Source: Colletotrichum lupini
Taxonomy: Eukaryota; Ascomycota; Sordariomycetes; Glomerellales; Glomerellaceae
Assembly: GCF_023278565.1 (NCBI RefSeq)
Contig: NC_064676.1
Span: 2,170,001-2,234,000 of the forward strand
Reading direction: 5' to 3'
Length of the DNA: 64,000 bases
The notes beneath the pieces were generated by a model. The model was not told where the DNA came from. It did not search any database and worked only from the letters and a program-made list of their open reading frames with translations. Below are positions 11,438-22,834 of the stretch, in pieces; position 1 is the first letter of the stretch; every line of letters starts with the position of its first letter. Position numbers and translations under genes: made by a program.

Positions 11438-13808
11438 ATGATGACGATTCAAGCCTCCAAGTTTACCCCAGAGGCTCTGCTCTCTGCCCCGCGCAGGTCC
11501 CCGGGCATTCCTAACCCATCTGGCACGAAAGTGCTCTATACTGTGAGTTGGCAGTAAACTGGACGAGTCCCAGACGTCGCAACATTGCTATAGGATTTTG
11601 TGCTTCTCAATTGAAGTGGTGAGCGCAGACTAACGTAGCTCAGGTCTCGACCTACTCGTTCGAAAGCCACAGCAAGACCTCCCAAACGCGTGTTCTTGAC
11701 GTTGAGAGTGGCCATTCAAGCCTCCTTTACGAGGAAGCATCCTACAGTGACGTGACATGGATTTCGGACGAGGAGATCCTGATACTGCGAAGCGGTGACA
11801 AGGGGGCTACGACCCTTCTGCTGGGAGATGTTACGAAGCCGTCTACGTAGGTCGTCTCTGTCACCAGGCATGCTAAACCCTTCGTTGACGTCAGCCATTA
11901 CAGAGTCACCGAGATCCGCCACTTTGAGGGCAGCTTGTCAAGCCTGAAAGCCAAGCGACTATCCGACGATGAAGTCGCCATTGCCGTCGCCGTCTTGACA
12001 ACCCCGGAGGGTGCCATGTACAACCCGGTAGCCGAGAAGAAGCAGTTGACGACGGGCAAGGTGTACTCGAGCCTGTTTGTAAGACACTGGGATGCCTGGG
12101 TGTCTGAAAACCAGAACTCCATCTGGTACGGTCTTCTGAAGAAGAACGACAAGTCGTACAAGTTCGAGGGTCAGGGTTTGACCAATGCCCTCGAGGTCTC
12201 GCGGCTGGTGTCTCCGGTCCCCCCCTTTGGTGGCAGCGGCGATTTTGATATCGGAAAGCACGGCATCGTCTTTGTCGCGCGCGACCCCAATATCTCCCCG
12301 GCCATTTACACAAAAACGGACCTCTACTTCCTGCCTTTGAAGTCCTTTACCGAGGACAAGCCGGGATTGCCTCAAATTGTCAAGACTAGCAAGCTCCGTG
12401 GTTACTCGGCGGCACCCGTCTTCTCCAGGGACGGCAAGAAGGTCGCCTTTACCCGGATGAAGAGCGACCAGTACGAGACTGACAAGCCAAGGCTGCTTCT
12501 CGTTCCCGACGTCTTCGACCTGGCAAGCGTACAAGAGTTCTACCAGACAGACGACGGCGCCGGCGGCTGGGATGCACGCCCCGAATGGATCACATGGAGC
12601 AAGGACGACTCGGAGCTGTACGTATCGGCGGAAGAGCACGGGCGTGCTAAGCTCTGGAAGCTGCCGGCGACTCCGCACGAGGCGAAAGACCTTCCCGCAG
12701 CAATCTACGAGGAGGGTTCTGTTGTCGAGGCGAAGCTATTGGGAGATGATGGAGAGAAGCTCTTCATCAGCACGTCATCTAGGGTCGAGAACTCGGCTTA
12801 CTCCGTTCTGGATCCCGTCAGTCAAAAGACCGATCTCGTATCCTCGAGCTCCAAGCACGGAAAGTCGTTCGGTCTGTCCAAGTCTCAGTGTGACGAGTTC
12901 TGGTACAAGGGAGCCGAGGGATACGACGTTCACGCCCTCGTGGTGAAGCCGTCCAACTTTGACGAGAACAAAAAGTACCCGCTCGCGTTCCTCATTCACG
13001 GAGGCCCTCAGGCCGCGTGGATGGATAGCTGGAGTACGCGATGGAACCCTGCCATCTTTGCGGAACAGGGCTATATCGCAGTCATGCCCAACCCGACGGG
13101 AAGCACTGGTTACGGACAGCAGCACACCGACAATATCCAGAATGAGTGGGGTGGTCGCCCGTACGTGGACTTGGTGAAGTGTTTCGACCACATCGAGAAG
13201 AACATTTCGTACATTGATTGTGGCAACGCGGTTGCTTTGGGTGCTTCGTACGGAGGATACATGATCAGTGAGTTAGGACAGTAGTGTATCACGTAGCGAT
13301 AGATGCTAATCCCTCGCAGACTGGATTCAGGGTCATGAGCTCGGAAGAAAGTTCAAGGCATTGGTCTGCCACGACGGTGTATTTTCAACACTGAACCAGT
13401 GGTCTACCGAGGAACTCTTCTTCCCTCTGCATGACTTTGGCGGTCCTCTTTGGGAGAACCGAGAGGGCTACGAGAAGTGGGATCCCGCCCATCATCTCGA
13501 CCAGTGGTCGACGCCACAACTGGTCATCCACAACGAGCTAGACTACAGACTTCCCATTTCTGAGGGCCTCGCCATGTTCAATGTTCTGCAGGCGCGCGGC
13601 GTGCCTAGCAAGTTGTTGATGTTCCCCGACGAGAACCATGTAAGTGCTTAGCTCCAGACGATATTTGTTGGATACTTTGATTACTGACGTGTGTGAACAG
13701 TGGGTTCTGAAGCCTGAAAACTCTCTTGTCTGGCACAGAGAGGTTTTGGGATGGATCAACAAGTACACAGGCCTCGACAAGTCTGAGGATGTGGCTATTA
13801 GGCAGTAA
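11438..13808 (+). CDS. Prolyl oligopeptidase-family S9 peptidase, intracellular dipeptidyl-peptidase V homologue
   Basis: Five exons: 11438..11542, 11644..11846, 11895..13267, 13320..13639 and 13701..13808, encoding 701-702 aa (ATG at 11438 or 11441). Every junction keeps frame, and the sizes suit fungal introns (48-101 bp). The N-terminus [21 protein letters not shown] is the DPP V start, but no signal peptide precedes it, unlike the secreted DPP V of Aspergillus. A beta-propeller region fills the first two thirds. The C-terminal alpha/beta-hydrolase domain shows FLIHGGPQ, the nucleophile elbow GASYGGYM (Ser), the NELDYRLP Asp and the DENHW His, so the full triad is present. Family enzymes release dipeptides or act as acylaminoacyl peptidases. 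The substrate here is inferred. The protein is probably cytosolic. Confidence 0.92.
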
Positions 13809-14588
13809 TATGGAGTAGGAAGGTCTGAGAAGGAATGGTGAGAGTAGCGATATGTTGTAAATCGTGAGTCGTGGCGGTACTCAAAAAGTTGAAATGCCAT
13901 TCCTGATTGGAAATAATGAAGAGGATTCGTCTACCTTGTGTCGCTGAGGCAAGGCATCCAAGCATAAGGGGCTAGAGGAGTGCTGTGCAAATGTGAAGAT
14001 GCCTGCCTTACATTGAAGTTGTTCGAGAGCATTCGTGATAAGGTAGTAAGTGCCCCGGGGGCAAGTACAAGGTAGGTACAGTATCCACACTGTCGGAGGA
14101 GCTCTCCCCAGCGGTTCCCCATCCTGCAGTAGCTCCCACCTCACCTCCTTCCGATACCTTTAGGTCCAGTTCACTGCTGGTCCGAGCTCCTTCCATTTCA
14201 CCAAGGCTGAAATTTCGCGAACTTGCACCTTCTTCACCCACCCTTAAACTAAAGAACGACTTGCACATAGGGATTGACGTGACCAACGGCTTTCTTCTAA
14301 CCTATATGTCCATCCAGTGACGACTTGCGACCCGAAAATTACGCGTCACAACATCATGCGAAGCTTCCTGAACCTACCTCAGAACCGAAGGTGACCGACG
14401 AAATCGCAAAACCCACGAACGAGCCCAGTCACAGCAAACCCGCGATTTCCTCTCGAGCCGCTTACTACCCTTAATTCTTGGCCCCGACAAAATCTTTGAG
14501 CTCTACGATACTCCCGAGGGCGGACCAAACACCTTAATTTCACGGAAACACCCAACCAAATACACGAAAGGACAAACGAAAAAGCAAA
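13809..14588. other. Intergenic region, S9 peptidase to TAF3-like gene
   Basis: About 780 bases in a tandem arrangement: the 3' UTR of the peptidase and the promoter of the next gene. The last 80 bases before the ATG are A-rich (GAAAAAGCAAA). No gene, repeat or clear motif was recognised. Confidence 0.45.
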
Positions 14589-15502
14589 ATGACACCCCCA
14601 CCAGTCCTCTTCCACGCCCTCCTCCGCCCCGCGGTCCTCCAGATCCTGCGCGCGACAGGATATCACGCCGCACGACCCGTGGTTCTCGATGCCGTCACTG
14701 AGCTCGCGGCGCGCTACATGTTCGCCCTCTGCCAGGCGACAGCGCGGCACGCGGGCGACAACGACCCGCAAGGCGACGCTGGCCCGGGCATGGTGGACGT
14801 ACGCATGGCGCTGCAGGAGCTGGGTGCCGTGCCTCCGGACGATGTGCTCGCTGAGGGGAGAGGCGCGATATTGGGCGAGATTCTAGACTCGCTGGACGAG
14901 GAAGGAAGGAGCGAGGCGGGCGCAGAGCTCGCGGCGGCTGCTGCTGCTGCAGCTGTGCCGGACGGCGAGGGAGACTTGACAATGGCGACGCCGACGGCGG
15001 TAACTGAGAGGGGACGCGAGAGAGAGAAGATCGTTGAGGATACGAGAGGCGTGGACGAGTTCATCAAGTGGTTCTCCGGACCGCGGAACAAGGCCATTCG
15101 CGAGGCGGCGGTTGGTGATGGGGAGCTGGAGTTGGGCGACTACTTGAACGGTTCGTTGCCTCGACCTCCCTCAATTCACGGGACGGAGAGGAAAGAGAGA
15201 CTTGCGACAAAAGCTAACATGATGAGATAGTCCTGAAGAAAAAGCACAGCAAGACGGGCGAAGACTCCAAGTACCACGGCACGATCATCGGCAAGGGCAA
15301 CGACGTGGGCGAGGTCCAGGTCGAGGGCGGCGACCTCCCGAGCATCCACACCTGGCGGTCCAAGATGCAGGGCCCGCCACCGGGCAGCGCACCGTCGGCG
15401 ACCTCGCCGCGGATCAAGGAGGAGTCGAGACCGCCGAGCTCGGGGCTGAGCTCCGTGGGCGACAGGCTGGGCGACGACCGCGACAGCATGGACTTGTCAT
15501 AG
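14589..15502 (+). CDS. TAF3-like TFIID subunit with bromodomain-associated histone fold
   Basis: Exons are 14589..15150 and 15231..15502 (277 aa), with an 80-bp intron GTTCGT..ATAG. The join gives GDYLN-VLKKKHSKTGEDSKY. Residues 1-85 form a Bromo_TP histone fold (LLRPAVLQILRATGYHAARP, then ALCQATARHA and VRMALQELGAV), as in TAF3/TAF8. The middle carries an alanine run and the RGVDEFIKWFSGPRNKAIRE segment, followed by KYHGTIIGKG, the arrangement of fungal TAF3-like proteins. Such subunits pair with TAF10 in TFIID in the nucleus. The pairing is family knowledge and is not shown here. The first in-frame stop is TAG at 15500. The same frame then stays open for 105 more codons (see the next entry), so the annotated C-terminus may be short. 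Confidence 0.85.
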
Positions 15503-15817
15503 GGGGCAAACATGCGGAGACGGACGCGCACCGGCAGCACGGCCAGCCAGGCGAGCGTTGTCAGCGTTGCCAGCGTCAGCACGAGTAAGACCGAGGGCCG
15601 CGAGGGTTGCGCGGTCCGCCCGAGAGGGGGCCGGGGCCGAGGCGGCTCGACGGCGGGCAGAGGCAGGGGCAACAAGCCTAGCGGTGGCAGAGTCACCAAG
15701 AACAAGACGACGACGACTACGGCTAAGGCTAAGCCCAGGAGTAGGTCCAGCACGAAGACGAAGCAGAAGCAAAAGAAGAAGGACAATGACAAGGAGGACG
15801 GTGATTTCACGGCATAG
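15503..15817 (+). other. In-frame open continuation behind the TAF3-like stop codon
   Basis: Directly after the TAG at 15500-15502 the same frame runs GGG GCA AAC ATG and on to a TAG at 15815-15817. It encodes a basic, Ser/Arg/Gly/Lys-rich sequence (RRRTRTGSTASQAS, GGRGRGGSTAGRGRG, TKTKQKQKKKDNDKED). The composition suits a nuclear protein tail and continues the Ser-rich end of the TAF3-like protein. It could be reached by splicing around the TAG (the TCATAG itself could serve as a 3' splice site), by stop readthrough, or it could be a nonsense mutation (CAG to TAG) or a sequencing error. Alternatively it is untranslated. Confidence 0.5.
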
Positions 15818-16773
15818 CGCGGCGTTTTTTAACAAGGGGAGGGGAAGGTATCATTACTTATTTTTTCGGGTCTGGCACTTGAGCGAGAGAGACAACTCCT
15901 ACCCTGAACCAAACCAAAAAGTTTATTCGTCACTTTGGAGGCGGGAACGGCAAGCATGGATCGATATGCATGAATATGGGAAGTCATGGGCTTTCATGAA
16001 TACGGGAAGGGGTGTGTTCCCCCTCCTTCCTTGGGAGGAAATGAAAGTGAAGGAGGGAACGGGTACTCGGATGAGGACAGCATTCATCATACAGACTTCT
16101 CCAGCCGAGGACAAGCAGCTGAGGAACGGGGTCTGGCTTTTTTTTTTTTGGGCAAAGCATTGTATAGAGGCCCTTATCTCTAGGCCAATACCTTTTCTGC
16201 TTCACCTTAGGCTCGTGACCACATTGAAGTTTGAGTTTCTATTGAAGTGTACACCCTTCATCTGCGTGATGTTACGCCAGTTTGACGAGGTCACGTGTGC
16301 CCAAGATGCTCGCTATCTGCAAAAAAAATGTCATGGTGTCAAAAATATGGTTGGTGTGCTTCTGATTCTCTCCGTGTCTATCCTCTCGATAGGGGCTTTG
16401 CACTACTATGATGATGGCCCTTTGATCATCTCTCGCCAATTGGTATATCCACCTCTTCTTCCCTTCAGGGGGGGGGGGAGTTCTCTCTCTCTCCCCCTCC
16501 TTATATCCTCACGGGGGATAAACAAAACCCAACAACAATTATGTACCATCTTCTTTACCAATTTCGTCCTGGGTGGGGTGCCCCCCTTTCCCGGAAAATG
16601 TTTCGCTTTGAAAATAAAACTCCTATGCCTGCCCTTATGTCTTGCCAAAAATCGGCGAGATATGCTGTATGCCTCTTCCCAAAAAAAATATACAGTTTGT
16701 GGCTCTTTCTCTTTCTTCCCTTCTCTTTCACCTGGATATATAAAAAACGAGAAATGAAACGAGACACGGCTGT
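15818..16773. other. Convergent 3' region, TAF3-like gene / transporter
   Basis: About 950 bases with A, T, G and C homopolymers (10 T near 16140, 11 G near 16470). One + frame is open across most of it, but this looks accidental. Presumably it holds the 3' UTRs of the two convergent genes. No domain was seen. Confidence 0.45.
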
Positions 16774-18942
16774 CTAGTTGTCGCGGTGGGCTTGGGCCGT
16801 CCTCGACTCGTGCGCGGTGTGTCCCGGGTTTGGCAGAATATCGCCGTCGGCAGTGACGAGGTTGTCCTCGTAATCGGTGCTGTTCCTCAGCAGACCCGCC
16901 TCCTCGCCGCTGCCGTCGTCGTTATCGCTGCCGCTCGAGGAGGCGCCCGAGGCGTGCGCAACCTCCATGTGGCCACGCTGAACCTCCTTCTGTGCGTCCT
17001 CGCGCATCTGAGTGATCTTGATGTAGTTGTACGCGACGATGGCGCCCATGGTGGTGATGAGACCGACAAAGTTGACGGGCGTGAGGCGGTCGTTGAAGAC
17101 GATGGCGGCGGCGGAAATTGTCACGACCTCCTTGAAGATACCGGCGATGGAAAGCGTCACGACGGAGGTACGCTGCAGCAGAGCGAATTCCGAAGCTGTC
17201 ATGAGGAAGGCGATACATCCGGGGAAAAGCAGGAACAGCGGCGTCGTAATGGCGCCCCATTCGGCGACGAGGACTTTCAGGCCCTCGATGAGGGCGGGGA
17301 ACCCCTCGACGGGGATGGCGATAACGATCAACGTCAGGAACATGACGGGCGCCAGGAAGAAGATGCTGGAGAAGGGGTTCGACGTTGCCGGGTTGCGCAG
17401 GAGCAGGATTTGCGTCAGGCCCCATCTGAAACCAGAGAAGAAGGCCGCAGAGATGACGAGGATGAACCCGCTGACCTTGAACTCGACTTCTCCCGACACC
17501 ATCAGAACGACACCCGCAGTCATTGTCGCAATGATAGCCACGAGGCGCCATGTGGGTTTCTCGAGTCTGAAAAAGAAGGCGAAGATCAAAACGAACGCTA
17601 GGGAAGACGATTTACACATGGCTAAAGAGGGTTTAGTTGTTTGCGGTGAGCGTCGGGCGGCGCATATTACTTACTGTAGAATGTCAGGGTGATAAACTTG
17701 AGCGAGGTGTTACCGAGTCCAATATCGAGACCCGTTGCAGCACCACACGGCCCAATGCGCGTCAGATAGAACATCTTGGTCATCAGAGGTCTGTCGGGCT
17801 CTGATTCGTGCCTCGAGCGGCCCAAATCCGAATTGCGCACTCCATTGGACGGGCGCAGGGAGGGTATTAAGAATAGCACTAATGATGCGAGGCCGAATTG
17901 TACCAACATATGGCAGGCCGTCGTGAAAAGAGGGAAAGCAAAGTTGAGGCGGTTCTCATCAAACATCCACTTGTTATACTGTGGGCCTCTTGTGTCAGCT
18001 TGTGATTCTGCGGGCCGTAACGACAAAGAGCAGCGTATGGGCAAATGGGCTTACCAGTGAAATGCTGAGAGAAAAGAAGTACCACAGCAATATCAGGGCG
18101 ACGTTGACGGCGGATTTCCTAAAGACGTTTTGATCTGCTTCCTTCTTCTCCTCGGCCGAGATTTCGCCGCGGACGAAGCGCTGATCTAACCGCGTGTTGT
18201 TCCTCTTCTTTTGCTTCTTCCTCCTCTTATCATTCTTGGTCAAACCCGTCTCCTCGTCATCATGGAGATCCTCGTCGGAAAAGCTATCGTCGTCGATGTT
18301 CTTAGATGCCGATGGTGTTGCTCCGAGATCCTCCTCCGATATCTTTGGCTCTTCCAGCATGTTCCCCTGATTCCTTGACGGGACTCTTTGGTGGTTACTA
18401 GCGCCGGCACTTTGCATGAGCGAGCTGCGGCGCCGGCGGTGGCCGGTTCCTTTCAATGGCTCCATTTCGATCTCGCCGTCGTCGGCGGCGACAGTAGGAG
18501 AACGTTCTCGAGCGGCGGTGTTGAGGGAGGAAGAAGAAGGGCCCTGGCGCAACGATGCGTGGGCAGTCTGAGCGGTAAGGACGTCTCGTGGCCGTGGACC
18601 ATCCGGGTTCGAGGGTGTGTTATCCGTGGTGGTCGCGTGTCCAGGCGAGGGTGCGGTGGGTGGTGGGAGAAGCAGAGGTGACGGGCTCAGGAGGCGACGG
18701 TTGGTGGTATCAGTAGTGTGGTGGTGGTCGTGTGAGGAGGAGGATGAGGAGGGGAGGGCGTCGTCGTGGTCAATGGGGTCGGGGGAGGATGACACGGCAC
18801 TGGCAGCAGCCGAGACGGAAACAGAGGCAGATTGAGATTGAAGTTGAGAATGAGATTGAGATTGGCTAGGGTCGGGAGGCAGCAGGACATGCACAAGTGA
18901 AGAGGAAGTCGAGTCGGAGGGCGAGGAGGAGGATTGGGGCAT
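16774..18942 (-). CDS. TPT-family transporter, SLC35C2-like
   Basis: Exons on the minus strand are 18942..18055, 17978..17675 and 17621..16774, encoding 679 aa. The introns are 76 and 53 bp with GTAAGC/GTAAGT donors. The first 270 residues are Ser/Gln/His/Pro low complexity plus an acidic stretch and a basic patch (DKRRKKQKKRNN), a long cytosolic extension. Then follow about ten hydrophobic helices of the drug/metabolite transporter superfamily, triose-phosphate-transporter (TPT) branch: NVALILLWYFFSLSISLYNK at the first helix, GLDIGLGNTSLKFITLTFYT and MCKSSSLAFVLIFAFFFRLE in the middle, and FVGLITTMGAIVAYNYIK at the end. Such proteins exchange nucleotide sugars or phosphorylated metabolites across Golgi/ER membranes. 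The SLC35C2 link is by overall pattern and the substrate is unknown. The C-terminal tail is acidic and Ser-rich. Confidence 0.9.
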
Positions 18943-19608
18943 GATTTAATCTGGGAATCCACAGCGGGATTCACAAGCACAACCTAAGCTGCCGGGGCTG
19001 GTAGGCTGGGTGTATGCGTACGGTGTGTATTACCGGGTCAGATCCAGTTTACCGGCCGTCGTCTTCTCTGGGCGCCGCAATACCTTCGCAGTAAAAGGTA
19101 AGGTAGATCGGCCTAGGTCGATGGGGTCTGGGCTTGTGGTGCTTTGGTGCAATGTTTGGTGCATTTGGAAGCACATTTGGAGTTAGGCTGTCGAGAGGAC
19201 AGACTGCGCGTGAGAAAGGTCCTAATCCTGGTTCACGGCCACGGCGGTGCGGTGCGGATCATTTCTCCAGTCACAGGTGTCGCGCGGGCGCCCACACGCG
19301 GACGAGGTGGGTACGTACCAGACACGCTGAGTCTCTACAAGTAAGAATGGTCCACTGCTAGGGAGAAGGAGAGGGACGGGGCAGGCGGGCTGGGAGGGGA
19401 AAAAGGGGACCGGGGACTGCGGTGAGGTGGGGACAGGCCCAACCCACCTAGCAGGTGTGGCAGGGGGTACCTCTGGAAGTTGCTGTAGGTACGTACCGCT
19501 GCCCACTGCCCGTCTGGCCCTGCAGCCCCCTGCCCATGATCTCGGTGGCTTATGCTTACCGCCAATTACCGCTACCGCACCCGCCTTCCACTCAACTTCT
19601 CTACGCAT
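18943..19608. other. Upstream region of the transporter gene
   Basis: About 670 bases from the transporter start to the transposon, with G-rich tracts (GGGGAAAAAGGGGACCGGGG near 19396-19415) and repeated TTTGGTGCAAT/TTTGGTGCATTTGG words at 19140-19175. No gene was recognised. Confidence 0.4.
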
Positions 19609-19610
19609 TA

Positions 19611-19638
19611 AGTCGACCCACCCCCTTTTGGCCACCCC
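19611..19638 (+). repeat. Left terminal inverted repeat of the transposon
   Basis: 28 bp, the exact reverse complement of 21453..21480. It is flanked outside by TA (19609-19610). The motif CCCCCTTTTGGCCACCC recurs just inside, a partial internal duplication at about 19637-19654. Confidence 0.97.
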
Positions 19639-20369
19639 CCCCTTTTGGCCACCCTATTAAAACATAGTATCAAAACATCGCCACTAACTACACTTAATTA
19701 ATTAACTATCTTCTACTACTATAATAATATAATTATTATTCTCCTTAAGTAATTCAACCCCTACGAGTTAACTAGGACTAACTAAACAGTCGCTAAAGTC
19801 CTCTTAAGCTCTCTATATATTTTAAATATTCGCAAACTTAGTATTTAGGTCTATTAGTATACTCTTCTTTTTTTATAACCTTAATTAGTTAACTTTAGCT
19901 TTTAAAACTCGAATATAGTACTAAAATATTACTAAATAATAAGCCTACTCGCTAAATACTTTTTTTACTTTTTTAAATAATAGTCGTTAAGTATTATAAT
20001 CTAAACTAAGCTCTATAAATAACTTTAACTAATCGCAAAGCTTACTAGCCTTCCTAAGTATTAACTAGTTAATAATAAACGCTATTAATACCTAATTAAT
20101 AGCTTTTCTAATATTACTAGTTACTTACTTAGTATCTGCGGTCTTTTTAATTAGTATAACTAAGTTAAGTAGGACTATTAGATTAGTAAATAGTCTAGCT
20201 ATATTAAGGGGATATAGTTTAGTCACTTTTTACTTACTTCGTATATTTAATAACGTTAAACTAACTAAACGAGCTTTTTAATAGTAGCTTAAAAAGTACC
20301 GCTTTTTAATAATAATAGAATTATTTACTATATCCTTTTTATTAAGCTCCTTTTTATACTTAAACTTAA

Positions 20370-20511
20370 TAGGTCTAAAAATAGCTATATTTAACGGCTA
20401 GAGGATATAAAAAGTATATAGTAATAAGAATAATAAATAAACGTTATTTTTATAGTATTCTTATATAAATTCTATCGTTATATAACTCCTATAGCTATTT
20501 AGAACTAATAG
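20370..20511 (-). pseudogene. Transposase remnant, DDE domain (RIP-inactivated)
   Basis: Translation of the minus strand gives a recognisable piece of the DDE superfamily endonuclease of Fot1/pogo transposases. It contains the second-Asp motif with D to N, G to S and H to Y changes (all C-to-T or G-to-A, as RIP produces), then EYYKNNVYLLFLL and the ILQPLD-like motif with an internal TAG. Coding traces probably extend to both sides but are harder to read. No intact frame remains. Confidence 0.8.
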
Positions 20512-21452
20512 TTAAGGCTTATTAAGTATACTAAGCCCCCTAAGGGGAGGGGTCTTAGTCTATAATAAAAACACTATTTTTAACTACTTAAGGGTAGTCT
20601 TATTAGTTATTTAGCTATTATCTATTACTATAAACTCCTAATTAGTATAAGGGTTAAGTTTAAATAAAAACTACTATTATTATACCGACTTTCCTTTATA
20701 TATAATTAGTAATTTAATAGCTCGACTATTAATAAAAATATACTTAATTATAAATACCTAAGTACGCAAACTAGGCTCTTTTTTTTATATTATTATAGTC
20801 TCTACTTTACTTAAAACTAAGCTATTAAATCCCTTACTCTTTAAAATACTAGTCTTATTTATATTATACTTATTAGCCTATTTAATATTATTAATCTCTA
20901 GTATATTAAGTAATCTAAACTATAACTTAATTATATTAATAATAGCCCTATTTAGATACCTCGAATCGATAGTACGACTTTTCTAGACCTTAATTAATAA
21001 GTTCCTCCTTAAGTAAGCGTCTATCTATCTCTTTTTAAGAGGATTTATATCCCCTTAAAATTTTAAAACTCGCTTAGCGAATTTTATAAGCTATTTATAA
21101 GTTAATATAACGCTTAAATTATATTAAATACGAACTTACTAAGCTAGCTAGTTTTCTTATTATAAAAGAAGCCTTTAGAAATCTACGAATACTATTACCC
21201 TCGTTTAATAGCCTCTCCTATAGTTATAAAAAGTTAACTTTAGAACTCTAAACTTAATTAAGGCCTAATTAACTAAGAGACCTTTTTTAATAGTCTTAAG
21301 AGCCTAAATAACTTTATTTTTAATATATAAGATTATTATATATTAATAAATAAGTATATAAAAAAGAATTGCATTTGGACGATTTTTGTAATTATTATAG
21401 TAGTTTGAAAATCGTAGGTAGGGTTTTAATACAGTAGCTGGGATAGAGAAAT

Positions 21453-21480
21453 GGGGTGGCCAAAAGGGGGTGGGTCGACT
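21453..21480 (-). repeat. Right terminal inverted repeat of the transposon
   Basis: 28 bp and a perfect partner of the left repeat, followed by the TA target duplication at 21481-21482. It has escaped the C-to-T changes seen in the interior. Confidence 0.97.
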
Positions 21481-22788
21481 TACACAGTAGTATTCGCATG
21501 TACAGTCTGAACTTCTCCTGAGGACAGGTGCTTCAATCTCTGCACAATGTCTCTGCTTCCTGCTCCCAAGATGAAATGTGGAGATGGCCTTGGCACGCCT
21601 CACGGTGGAGATGTCTCGTGGGCTTCTGCTGCAGCACTGGCACAACTGCACTTCGCTTCCAGGCTTTCTCCCATGGGCGGTCAGGGTCGTCATCAGGGAT
21701 GACCTTTCCTTATGCTCCCTGTGACATGCCAGCTCAGAAGGACGCTCACCAAGGCACGCGAGGAGAAGGAGGCGACTTCTGGGTGGGAATCCACATGCAG
21801 AGCGGCCTGGCGAGAACAACTGTCAACAAACAGTGCATCCCACCGCGGGCTGGACGAGGATCAATGGGCCTGGAAGAACTGAACGGAAGGAAGAATTGGG
21901 TCTGCCTGCAATAGCACCCGCTACTATGAGAGATTTCTCTCTCACGACTTCACCACGGTCACCACCCGGGACGAATGAGGTAGTAACAATACGCGTGTTT
22001 TTTGAGTCACCATGCTTCTTCGTTCGTGGTCCCCGTCTTCAGCTGGACAACGTTCCTTTGTCTTTTTATGCTTTCCAGCGGCCCGTCACTAGTGTGTCCT
22101 TCTACTAAAGTATCTGAGATTACCTCGAGGTACGCGAAGTTAGCTGCAATGTGTTAGCCCCTTTATCCGTACTGATCCCCCCATCAACCTCACCTACACA
22201 GTGGTCCGTAACTACTGGTAGTACTCCGTAAGGTAGGTGAGGTCACAGACCGAGTAGTGTTAAGCATGGAAGCAATAGCATAACGCGAAAGTGGCCCAGA
22301 TCGCCAGTAACTGAGGGTCGTCCGAAGATGTGATGCTTCAAGTTTCACGGGCGGTAAATGGACCCGTTCGTCCTACTAAAATGCTATCCGACACACACAA
22401 ACCCAACACCTCCGAAAATGCAACCTCCCATTTAAGCTTGGCCCAGCCGTCTCTCACATCCAGAGTCACAGGATCTCTCATCCACTTGTTGGGGGCCCTG
22501 TCCAACGCAACCTTACCGCAACCCCCTCTCCCCCAGTCCCTCCTCTCCTCTCCTCTGCCCCTCACCGCGCTTCTGTAGTCAAGCTGCAGGGAGGTCATTC
22601 ATCGTGGGCAGTAGCACAAGTCTCTCGGTTATGTTGCTAGCCATGTGCTTAGGTATCACGGTCGTCGGTAGAGCTCTTACAGTCTAACTACCTACCTACC
22701 TAGCTACAGGAGTCTAGCGGTCGGGACTATTCCAACTTTGCGACGAAGGTGCTCGGGTGACCAACTGCCCACAGCGATCCAACCCACC

Positions 22789-22791
<3 letters not shown>

Positions 22792-22832
<41 letters not shown>
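22792..22832. repeat. (GA)n microsatellite, 41 bp
   Basis: Uninterrupted GA dinucleotides in the intergenic region. Confidence 0.97.

Positions 22833-22834
<2 letters not shown>

Larger units (their letters stand above)
19611..21480 (-). mobile_element. Degenerate Fot1/pogo-type (Tc1-mariner) DNA transposon, RIP-mutated
   Basis: The 1870-bp element has perfect 28-bp terminal inverted repeats (19611..19638 and 21453..21480, beginning AGTCGACCCACCCCCTTTTG) and a TA duplication on both sides (19609-19610, 21481-21482). The interior is strongly TA-rich, in sharp contrast to the GC-rich surroundings. On the minus strand it still reads as a Fot1-like DDE transposase with RIP-type substitutions: LLVLNSYRSYITIEFI in place of the usual LLVLDGHGSH-type motif, then a downstream LLLYTFYIL-stop-PLNIAIFRPIK corresponding to the PHTSHILQPLD-type motif. 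Size, TIR length and TA target fit Fot1/pogo elements. It is inactive because it carries many stops and has lost the catalytic Asp. Confidence 0.92.

Noticed and set aside
15558..16757. 399-codon open frame on the + strand downstream of the TAF3-like gene
   Set aside because: Its first part is a shadow frame of the basic tail ORF and the rest crosses T, A and G homopolymers with a hydrophobic, patternless translation. No domain and no start context were seen, so it is probably accidental.
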